A DNA stretch of 64,000 nucleotides from Balanoglossus misakiensis (lineage: Eukaryota > Hemichordata). Below, piece after piece: positions 49,415 to 58,494 of the stretch. Below the pieces are notes generated by a model. It made no database searches. It was given only the letters and a program-made list of their open reading frames with translations, and had not been told where the DNA came from. The stretch is taken from contig JBECUI020000027.1 of assembly GCA_040954595.2 (NCBI GenBank), positions 372,001 to 436,000 on the forward strand. The letters are read 5' to 3'. Each line of letters starts with the position of its first letter. Position 1 is the stretch's first letter. Position numbers and translations under genes: made by a program.

Positions 49415-50725
49415 ATGAAAAGCGATGAGGAAATTCTACACCAGTATATTAACCGCCTGGAACTATGGCACAACAAGGTAGCTCCTCCAAGCGAAGAAGA
49501 ACTGCGGAAGTTAGATGAAGAAATTCCCCTTACGATAAAGGGAAAAAAGAAACTGGAATCCCTGGCATACAACCACATTGTCCGAGCTCACCAGGCCCTG
49601 AAGACAAGGCAGTATGCCCTGGCCCTTGCAGAAATTAACCGGGCGGTGCTGCTTAAACCCCGAGACCCCGCTATACGTCTGGAATTGGCAGACGTCTACC
49701 TTCAGAGATCTCTGGACCGAGGCCATAACCAAAAGGATCGCCGATTGGCATTACTTATTGCCGAGGCAGCTTTGGAAATTCAGCCTCGTTACCCCGAGGC
49801 AGTCCGATTTATCCAAGATTACCAAAAAATCTTTAGCATCATTAAAAAGGTCAGGAAAAAACCCCGTTGGCTTATCTTTTTTCTGTTCATTGTGTTGATT
49901 GTTCTTTTGGGCTTCCTGTTCCGCAACACTTGGCGGGAGTTCTTCTTTCCTGTTGTCGGCAGAACTCTGCCAACAGAGGAAACAATCCCCTTGCCCCCCA
50001 TCCTTCCTATACGGGAAGTTCCCACCAAACAGGACTCTCTTGCCGGCACAGGGCTGGAGGTCAATGGCATTTCTGCAGCCGTGGGAAGACGCATGGATGG
50101 TTCCTGGGTGGCCATCCAAGGACGTTTAACCCTTAGGAAACAAACCATGCAAGAAATTGTTTTGGAAGTCAGAGGCCGGGATAATGAAGGCTCGCTAGTG
50201 TTTTCATTTCCTTGGACGGTGCAGGAAATAGGGGATCCCCTTCTAAGAACCGGAGATACCCAGGCTCTGAACCTGTTCCGGTGGCTTGCCATAAGTGAAA
50301 GGAACATCACCCAACTGGAAATTCTTCCCCGTAACCTTGTTCAAGGCGACGGCAGTCCTCCCCCTCTGTATCCCGAAGGACGGATTGTCTGGGAAACTCC
50401 CCGTCCCGAAGGCGTCAGTTTGGCCATAGAAGTTCGAGAATTCCACATTACAGAAGCCTACGACAGGCAGGTTCTAAGGCTGGAATTGGGCCTGGAAAAT
50501 ACGGGAATTAAAGCCCTGGAATCCCTCGAGACCATAATCTCGCTAAGTTCCGACACCCTCCAAAGCCCCTGGATCCCCCTGGATGGCCAGGGAGCATCCC
50601 TGGCCCCCCAGGAAATCAGACGATACAAGGTCCTTCTTTCTATAGGACTAGATAAAATATTCAACAAAGAGGACCTAAGCATCTTGATGACCAGAGTCAC
50701 CCCTGCTCTGGAGGCCACCCATTAA
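49415..50725 (+). CDS. TPR membrane protein with large outside domain
   Basis: ATG 49415 starts a 436-aa protein; an upstream in-frame extension to 49241 would overlap the divergent gene and lacks an SD. N-terminal ~45-130 is TPR-like (YALALAEINRAVLLKPRDPA; AEAALEIQPRYPEAV), one transmembrane helix follows at about 147-168 (WLIFFLFIVLIVLLGFLF), then a ~250-residue domain with a long beta-rich pattern (FxxAxx-type DUF3426-like strands). Probably spans the inner membrane. Function unknown. Confidence 0.65.
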   Translation: MKSDEEILHQYINRLELWHNKVAPPSEEELRKLDEEIPLTIKGKKKLESLAYNHIVRAHQALKTRQYALALAEINRAVLLKPRDPAIRLELADVYLQRSLDRGHNQKDRRLALLIAEAALEIQPRYPEAVRFIQDYQKIFSIIKKVRKKPRWLIFFLFIVLIVLLGFLFRNTWREFFFPVVGRTLPTEETIPLPPILPIREVPTKQDSLAGTGLEVNGISAAVGRRMDGSWVAIQGRLTLRKQTMQEIVLEVRGRDNEGSLVFSFPWTVQEIGDPLLRTGDTQALNLFRWLAISERNITQLEILPRNLVQGDGSPPPLYPEGRIVWETPRPEGVSLAIEVREFHITEAYDRQVLRLELGLENTGIKALESLETIISLSSDTLQSPWIPLDGQGASLAPQEIRRYKVLLSIGLDKIFNKEDLSILMTRVTPALEATH

Positions 50726-51027
50726 ATTCCGGGAAAGGAACTTATTGCCAAGCTGAGAACCCAAGCCCAACAATCCCCCGAGCATAAAAGTGGGAGGACA
50801 TACACATTTTGACCTATTTCACAAAGAATCACCCTCTTCCCTATATACCAATAATTTATTGACTTTCTTCCAGCCCCCCCCTCCCCAAAAGCCAAACCAC
50901 ACACCCAAGAGAAGAAAATATTCCCATAACTTGTGATTTCTTAGCAAGAGTGATAAACTTATAAAAAATAAGCTATGCGCTGTAATAACTCAAACGCCTT
51001 TAAAAAACCTTGAGCCATAGTACGGAC

Positions 51028-51056
51028 TTGACAAAAAAGCATCACAGCTCTATTGA
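51028..51056 (+). promoter_or_regulatory. Promoter of BspA-GLUG gene 1
   Basis: TTGACA 51028-51033, 17-nt spacer, TATTGA 51051-51056. The rest of 50726-51027 is mostly a copy of the spacer before gene 2 (54340-54490) with a C-rich remnant near 50870-50885; no gene. Confidence 0.65.
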
Positions 51057-51094
51057 TTGTCAATCAAATTTAATTGTATAAGGAGAGCAAGCAT

Positions 51095-53705
51095 ATGAAT
51101 GTATCTATCAACTCACTCACTCACTCACTCACTCACTCACTCACTCACTCACTCACTCACTCACTCACTCACCCAACCACTTCCCCGCGTAAGAGATCAA
51201 AGAAAAACCTTAGCTAAAGCTAAACAACTCCTCCTTTTCCCCCTCGTTTTTTACATCTTAACTTCCTGTGCTAATCCTACTGCTCCTACCTTTGAAGCGC
51301 TTAGCTACCGGGACGAAGGCAGGGAAATCACCATTACTGGCCTGGCAACACGAGACAACAGCAGCTTAAGCATACCCCCTTTCATTCATAACAAGCCCGT
51401 CACGGCCATTGCCAAGGCAGCCTTTAAAAATTCATCCCTCAGCAGCGTGAGTATTCCAGACAGCGTAATTACCATAGGAGACGAAGCTTTCAACGCATCG
51501 GCTTCCTTAAGCGAAGTGCATCTAGGAAACGGTATTAGCTCCATAGGCAGCCTGGCCTTCGCCGGGACGGCTCTGAACAAGCTCACCGTCCTGGCCCCAT
51601 CGGCCCCCAGCGTTGCAGGCAGTCCCGCTGAAGCCTTCCCCGCCTCTCTAACAGAAATCACCCTGAACTACCCCATCGGAGCCGAGGGCTATTCCGAAGC
51701 CCCTTGGAGCGGCTTCGGCACACTTAAAGCGGTCCTAGACCCCGCTGTCATTGAAAATGTAGTCCAGGATTATCAAAGCCTTATCATCAGCCTCAAAGCC
51801 CTACCCGGCGTCACCATCACCGTAGAAGCCCACACCGAGGCCACCTTCTCAGGCGAAGCCGCTGCAAGGGCAGACTCTGACCCGACGGCTACAGCAGTCC
51901 AGGAGATAAGCTTGACTGGCCTGATTAACGGTAGCACCTATCACCTGCGGGCCAAAGGAGACCAGGTCTCCCCTGCAAAGACAAGCGAATGGATAGAACT
52001 TCCCACTTCCTACTCTCCCCGCGGCATCGTCATTATTGATGCCACCCCCAGTTCGGGAAAAATCACGGTTGACGTTGGAGCTTCTGAAGGGATGGAAGCA
52101 AAACTCCAGGCATTCACCGACCAGGATTTTAGCATCATGGCCAAAGAAGCCTCCCTTATAGGTAAGCTCGACTCTCAAACAGTGGAAATAGACGGACTCA
52201 GCAAGGAAACCACCTACTACCTGCGGGCCCTGCTCACTGACGGCAGTGCTGAGCACCGCTATTCCACCCCCCTCATCCCTACCACCGACGGCAAGCAGTA
52301 CATCCACCGCCTGAGCGAACTGGCCAAAATCGGAGTGGATACGGAAAACTACCCCGATAACTGGAACTACGAGTTAAAAATTAACCTCAACTTTGCCGAC
52401 GCCAACAACGACGGGGTTATGGATGACCCCTTTGACAGCGACGACAATGCCGATAACGGTAACTGGACACCTCTTACTCCTGGGGTTTATAGCGATACTG
52501 GAGCCTACCAAAGCGGTGGGTATGAGGGGAGCTTTGACGGTATGAACCACAGCATTGAGGGAATGATTATCACGACCCCTGAAGAGAATCGAGTCGGTTT
52601 ATTTGAGGTCGTTGCTGCCAAAGGGAAAATCGAGAATCTGGGGCTGCTGGGGGGCTCTGTCTTGGGGAATGCTAACGTAGGTACTTTGGTCGGTTATAGC
52701 CGAGGTACCATAAGCGGAAGCTATGCCACTGGAGATGTCTCGGGGCAGGGTTTTTTTGTGGGTGGCTTGCTTGGGTATAGTACTGGCAGCATAGCAGACA
52801 GCTATGCTACCGGGGCAGTTACGGGGCAGGGCGACTATGTGGGTGGTTTGGTTGGAGATACGAGAGGACCCATAACAACAGGAAGCTATGCCACCGGTAA
52901 TGTCTCGGGGCAGGGCCAAAATGTTGGTGGTTTGCTTGGGTTCAGCTCAGCTCTCATAACAAACAGCCATGCCACTGGGGATGTCTCGGGGCAGGGTCAC
53001 AATGTGGGTGGTTTGGTTGGAAACAGCACAAAGAATATAATAGGCAGCTATGCCACCGGGGATGTCTCGGGGGGGCAGGACCGGGTGGGTGGCTTGGTTG
53101 GGGATGTTTCTGGTGGTACCATAACGAATAATTATGCCACTGGGTCGGTCACGGGGAGGTCTAACCTTGGCGGCTTGGTCGGACAATTGTGGACAGATAC
53201 GAATAATCCCATAAGGGGTAGCTATGCCACTGGGTCAGTCACGGGGACGAGTGCCCTTGGCGGCTTGGTCGGTTCGGTCTTTGCTGGTCCCATAACGAAC
53301 AGCTATGCCACCGGAGATGTCTCGGGGGAACGATCCGTAGGTGGCCTGGTCGGAGATAGCAGTGCTACCATAACAAACAGTTATGCCACCGGAGCTGTCT
53401 CGGCAACCATGGAGAACATTGGGAGGTTGCTAGGAAGACCGTCTCAAGATACCATAAGGAACAGCTACTACTATGACAACCAGACCATCACCCCCCCTGA
53501 CAACGTCACTCCCAACACCGAAGGCAGCGCCGTAACCCTGGAACAACTAAAAACCTCAACCTGGTACACCGGAACCGACACGGACAATCTAGGCTGGTCC
53601 AACGATGCTTGGATCATCGACGGCCGGGTCAACGGTACTACCCCCTTCCACCCCCACATCAAAAACCTTCCAGACCAGCCCGACATCCCCCTTCCAACAC
53701 TCTAA
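51095..53705 (+). CDS. BspA-GLUG lipoprotein 1 (ON via second ATG)
   Basis: Two overlapping starts, ATGAATG: ATG1 51095 has AAGGAG with 9-nt spacing but leads out of frame; ATG2 51099, 13 nt from the SD, is in frame and gives an 868-aa protein. After MYLS comes (ACTC)15 as THSL repeats, then a basic n-region, hydrophobic core and lipobox YILTSC. Domains: BspA-like LRR_5 (~60-200, AFKNSSLSSVSIPDSVITIG), two fibronectin-like beta segments (~200-390), a short Asp-rich Ca-type motif (DANNDGVMDDPFDSDD), and nine GLUG repeats (~520-800, GGLVG...I..SYATGDVSG). Likely surface adhesin. Gain or loss of one unit changes start use or turns it OFF. Confidence 0.8.
51111..51170 (+). repeat. (ACTC)15 tract of BspA-GLUG gene 1
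   Basis: Fifteen perfect units, then two degenerate ones (ACCC AACC). In register with ATG2. Confidence 0.95.
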
Positions 53706-53706
53706 C

Positions 53707-54340
53707 CATACCCCCCCCTGCATTTTCGGGGGGGGGGATGCTACCAAGCAAATCCCACACCAGCCCCCCCCTCCCCTGCATTTTCTGGGGGGGGGGATGC
53801 TACCAAGCAAGTCCCACACCAGCCCCCCCTCCCCTGCATTTTCTGGGGGGGGGATGCTACCAAGCAAGTCCCACACCATCCCCCCCCCTCCCCTGCATTT
53901 TCTGGGGGGGGGGATGCTACCAAGCAAGTCCCACACCAGCCCCCCCTTCCCTGCATTTTCTGGGGGGGGGGATGCTACCAAGCAAGTCCCACACCAGCCC
54001 CCCCTTCCCTGCATTTTCGGGGGGGGGCTACCAAGCAAGTCCCACACCAGCCCCCCCTTCCCTGCATTTTCTGGGGGGGGGATGCTACCAAGCAAATCCC
54101 ACACCAGCCCCCCCTTCCCTGCATTTTCTGGGGGGGGGATGCTACCAAGCAAATCCCACACCAGCCCCCCCTTCCCTGCATTTTCGGGGGGGGGATGCTA
54201 CCAAGCAAGTCCCACACCAGCCCCCCCTCCCCTGCATTTTCGGGGGGGGGGGGGGTGCTACCAAGCAAATCTCACACCAGCCCCCCCTCCCCTGCATTTT
54301 CTGGGGGGGGGATGCTACCAAGCAAGTCCCACACCAGTCC
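53707..54340. repeat. Eleven ~57-bp repeats with long C and G runs
   Basis: Unit: CTGCATTTTC, 8-14 G, ATGCTACCAAGCAA, (A/G)TCCCACACCAG, 6-9 C, TCCC. GCTACCAAGC appears eleven times from 53741 to about 54320. The C run of one unit can pair with the G run that follows (hairpin), and the G runs could make quadruplexes. Because units are near-identical, all frames stay open on both strands, so ORFs here are by-products. Starts right after the stop of BspA-GLUG gene 1. Confidence 0.85.
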
Positions 54341-54489
54341 CCCTCCCCAAAAGCCAAACCACACACCCAAGAGAAGAAAATATTCCCATAACTTGTGATT
54401 TCTTAGCAAGAGTGATAAACTTATAAAAAATAAGCTATGCGCTGTAATAACTCAAACGCCTTTAAAAAGCCTTGAGCCATAGTACGGAC

Positions 54490-54518
54490 TTGACAAAAAA
54501 GCATCACAGCTCTACTAT
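54490..54518 (+). promoter_or_regulatory. Promoter of BspA-GLUG gene 2
   Basis: TTGACA 54490-54495, 17-nt spacer, TACTAT 54513-54518; the -10 differs from gene 1 by a local deletion. Preceded by 150 nt that duplicate the upstream region of gene 1. Confidence 0.65.
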
Positions 54519-54555
54519 TGTCAATCAAATTTAATTGTATAAGGAGATCAAGCAT

Positions 54556-57139
54556 ATGAATGTATCTATCAACTCACTCACTCACTCACTCACTCACTCA
54601 CTCACTCACTCACTCACTTCCCCGCGTAAGAGATCAAAGAGAAACCTTAGCTAAAGCTAAAAAACTCCTCCTTCTCCCCCTCGTTTTTTACATCTTAACT
54701 TCCTGTGCTAATCCTGCTGCTCCTACCTTTGAAGCGCTTAGCTACCGGGACGAAGGCAGGGAAATCACCATTACTGGTCTGGCAAACCAAGACATCAGCA
54801 GCTTAAGCATACCCCCTTTCATTCATAACAAGCCCGTCACGGCCATTGCCAAGGCAGCCTTTAAAAATTCATCCCTCAGCAGCGTGAGTATTCCAGACAG
54901 CGTAATTACCATAGGAGACGAAGCTTTCAACGCATCGGCTTCCTTAAGCGAAGTGCACATGGGTAAGGGCTTAACCTCCATAGGCAATCTGGCCTTCGCC
55001 GGGACGGCTCTGAGCAATCTGACCATCTTGCCCCCAAGGGCCCCCAGTTTTGCAGGCAGCCCCGCTGAAGCCTTCCCCGCATCTCTAACAGAAATCACCC
55101 TAAGTTATCCCATAGGATCCACAGGCTACTCCGAAGCCCCTTGGAGCAGCATTAGCCAACACCTTCAGTTTCTGGACCCCGATGTCATTGAAAACGTAGA
55201 CCCCGCACTGCAAAGCATCATCATCAGCCTGAAAGCCCTACCTGGCCTCACCATCACCGTAGAAGCCCACACCGAAGCCTCATTCGCTGGCACTGCTGCC
55301 GCAACGGCAGACTCAGACCCAACGGCAACAACTTCCCAAAAACTAACCTTAAGCAACCTCACCGACGGAACCTCTTATCACCTGCGGGCTAGGGCTTACC
55401 AAGACAACCCGGACAACTCCACCGAATGGATCAATCTTCCCACTTCCTACTCTCCCCGCGGCATCGTCATTATTGATGCCACCCCCAGTTCGGGAAAAAT
55501 CACGGTTGACGTTGAAGCTTCTGAAGGGATGGAAGCAAAACTCCAGGCATTCATCGACAAGGATTTTAGCATTATAATCAAAGAAGACTTCTTTACAGGC
55601 AGCCTCGACTCTCAAACAGTGGAAATAGACGGACTCAGCAAGGAAACCACCTACTACCTGCGGGCCCTGCTCAGTGACGGCAGCGCTGAGCACCGTTATT
55701 CCACCCCCCTCATCCCCACCGCCGACGGCAAGCAGTACATCCACCGCCTGAGCGAACTGGCCAAAATCGGAGTGGATACGGAAAACTACCCCGATAACTG
55801 GAACTACGAGTTAAAAATGAACCTCAACTTTGCCGACGCCAACAACGACGGGGTTATGGATGACCCCTTTGACAGCGACGACAATGCCGATAACGGTAAC
55901 TGGACACCTCTTGCCCCTGGGGTTTATAGCGATACTGGAGTCTACCAAAGCGGTGGGTATGAGGGGAGCTTTGACGGTATGAACCGCAGCATTGAGGGAA
56001 TGATTATCACGACCCCTGAAGAGAATCGAGTCGGTTTATTTGAGGTCGTTGCTGCCAAAGGGAAAATCGAGAATCTGGGGCTGCTGGGGGGCTCTGTCTT
56101 GGGGAATGCTAACGTAGGTACTTTGGTCGGTTATAGCCGAGGTACCATAAGCGGAAGCTATGCCACTGGAGATGTCTCGGGGCAGGGTGCTTTTGTGGGT
56201 GGCTTGCTTGGGTATAGTACTGGTAGCATAGCAGACAGCTATGCTACCGGGGCAGTTACGGGGCAGGGCGACTATGTGGGTGGTTTGGTTGGATATACGA
56301 GAGGACCCATAACAGGAAGCTATGCCACCGGTAATGTCTCGGGGCAGGGCCACACTGTTGGTGGTTTGCTTGGGTTCAGCTTAGCTCTCATAACAAACAG
56401 CCATGCCACTGGGGATGTCTCAGGGCTGGGCGATAAGACGGGTGGTTTGGTTGGAAGCAGCACAAGGAATATAATAGGCAGCTATGCTACCGGGGCAGTT
56501 ACGGGGCAGAGCGGCTATGTGGGTGGCTTGGTTGGATATGTTGCTGGTGGTACCATAACGAATAATTATGCCACTGGGTCAGTCACGGGGACGACTGCCG
56601 TTGGCGGCTTGGTCGGACTATTGTGGACAGATACGAATAATCCCATAAGGGGTAGCTATGCCACTGGGTCAGTCACGGGGACGACTACCGTTGGCGGCTT
56701 GGTCGGTGAGATCATTGCTGGTCCCATAACGAACAGCTATGCCACCGGAGATGTCTCGGGGGAACGATCCGTAGGTGGCCTGGTCGGAGTTAGCAGTGCT
56801 ACCATAACAAACAGTTATGCCACCGGAGCTGTCTCGGCAACCATTGAGAACATTGGGAGGTTGCTAGGAAGACCGTCTCAAGATACCATAAGGAACAGCT
56901 ACTACTATGACAACCAGACCATCACCCCCCCTGACAACGTCACTCCCAACACCGAAGGCAGCGCCGTAACCCTGGAACAACTAAAAACCTCAACCTGGTA
57001 CACCGGAACCGACACGGACAATCTAGGCTGGTCCAACGATGCTTGGATCATCGACGGCCGGGTCAACGGTACTACCCCCTTCCACCCCCACATCAAAAAC
57101 CTTCCAGACCAGCCCGACATCCCCCTTCCAACACTCTAA
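54556..57139 (+). CDS. BspA-GLUG lipoprotein 2 (ON via second ATG)
   Basis: Same ATGAATG start pair (54556 / 54560); the body is again in frame with ATG2 and gives 859 aa. (ACTC)11 is shorter than in gene 1 and lacks its two degenerate units; the total differs by six, so the register is kept. Lipobox YILTSC. It is nearly identical to gene 1 at the start, in the DANNDGVMDD segment and at the C-terminus, but differs in the fibronectin-like part (residues ~190-330) and within some GLUG repeats, a patchy pattern. Nine GLUG repeats. A recent duplicate of gene 1 together with its upstream DNA. Confidence 0.8.
54572..54615 (+). repeat. (ACTC)11 tract of BspA-GLUG gene 2
   Basis: Eleven perfect units; in register with ATG2. 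Confidence 0.95.
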
Positions 57140-57144
57140 CCATC

Positions 57145-58245
57145 CCGCCCTCCAAGCCCCCCCCTCTGGGAGGGGGCTTGGAAGGCTTCCCCGCCAAGGC
57201 CATACAGCCCCACCTCACCCCCAAACCCTAGCCTGAACCTCTCCCCGCAATCCCAAGGGAAGCCCTATCCCTAACCATCACCCCCCCTCCCAAGCCCCTA
57301 GGCCCACACCCCCGCAAAGGCGGGGATGATGCCTCTACCAGCAATCCCGCCCTCCAAGCCCCCCCCTCTGGGAGGGGGCTTGGAAGGCTTCCCCGCCAAG
57401 GCCATACAGCCCCACCTCACCCCCCAAACCCTAGCCTGAACCTCTCCCCGCAATCCCAAGGGAAGCCCTATCCCTAACCATCACCCCCCCCTCCCAAGAC
57501 ACCCCCGCAAAGGCGGGGATGATGCCTCTACCAGCAATCCCGCCCTCCAAGCCCCCCCCTCTGGGAGGGGCCTTGGAAGGCTTCCCCGCCAAGGCCATAC
57601 AACCCCACCTCACCCCCAAACCCTAGCCTGAACCTCTCCCCGCAATCCCAAGGGAAGCCCTATCCCTAACCATCACCCCCCCCTCCCAAGACACCCCCGC
57701 AAAGGCGGGGATGATGCCTCTACCAGCAATCCCGCCCTCCAAGCCCCCCCCTCTGGGAGGGGCCTTGGAAGGCTTCCCCCCAAGGCCATACAGCCCCATC
57801 TCACCCCCAAACCCTAGTCTGCACCTCTCCCCGCAATCCCAAGGGAAGCCCTATCCCTACCAGCAATCCCGTCAAGCAAACCCGCCCCCCAAAGCCCCCC
57901 CACTTCGGGCGGGACTTGGAAGGCTTCCCCCCAAGGCCATACAGCCCCATCTCACCCCCAAACCCTAGTCTGCACCTCTCCCCGCAATCCCAAGGGAAGC
58001 CCTATCCCTACCAGCAATCCCGTCAAGCAAACCCGCCCCCCAAAGCCCCCCCACTTCGGGCGGGACTTGGAAGGCTTCCCCCCAAAGGCCATACAGCCCC
58101 ACCTCACCCCCAAACCCTAGCCTGAACCTCTCCCCGCAATCCCAAGGGAAGCCCTATCCCTACCAGCAATCCCGTCAAGCAAACCCGCCCCCCAAAGCCC
58201 CCCCACTTCGGGCGGGACTTGGAAGGCTTCCCCCAACAGACCAGA
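57145..58245. repeat. Seven ~150-200-bp C-rich repeats
   Basis: Units begin near 57145, 57347, 57538, 57728, 57882, 58033 and 58183. Each has a strong stem (CCAAGCCCCC with GGGGGCTTGG in the first four; a CGGGCGGG variant with ACTTGG in the last three), the constant GGAAGGCTTCCCC, GGCCATACAGCCCCA and CAATCCCAAGGGAAGCCC. The first units also have CACCCCCGCAAAGGCGGGG, another hairpin. No coding. Lies between BspA-GLUG genes 2 and 3. Confidence 0.8.
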
Positions 58246-58427
58246 CTACCTCCCAAACCACTCCTTTCTAATACCAACCTCCACTCCCAAGACCATACTT
58301 CCCATAAAACAGAAAATAATCTTTTAAAAACTTGGTTTTCCCTCTAAAACGCAATAAGCTTTTATACCGTAGTGTCCTTATTCAATATTACTGCTCAATC
58401 AAAAAGTCTTAGACCTAAGGACAAGAC

Positions 58428-58456
58428 TTGACAAAAAAGTATCACTACGATAAGTT
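58428..58456 (+). promoter_or_regulatory. Probable promoter of BspA-GLUG gene 3
   Basis: TTGACA 58428-58433, 17-nt spacer, TAAGTT 58451-58456 (weak -10). Confidence 0.5.
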
Positions 58457-58494
58457 AGACCAAGTAAAATCAAACTTTTAAGGAGACCCAGCAT

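Noticed and set aside
53589-54426. Overlapping ORFs on both strands in the C/G-run array
   Set aside because: Frames stay open because the repeat unit lacks stops; the peptides are simple repeats without start signals.
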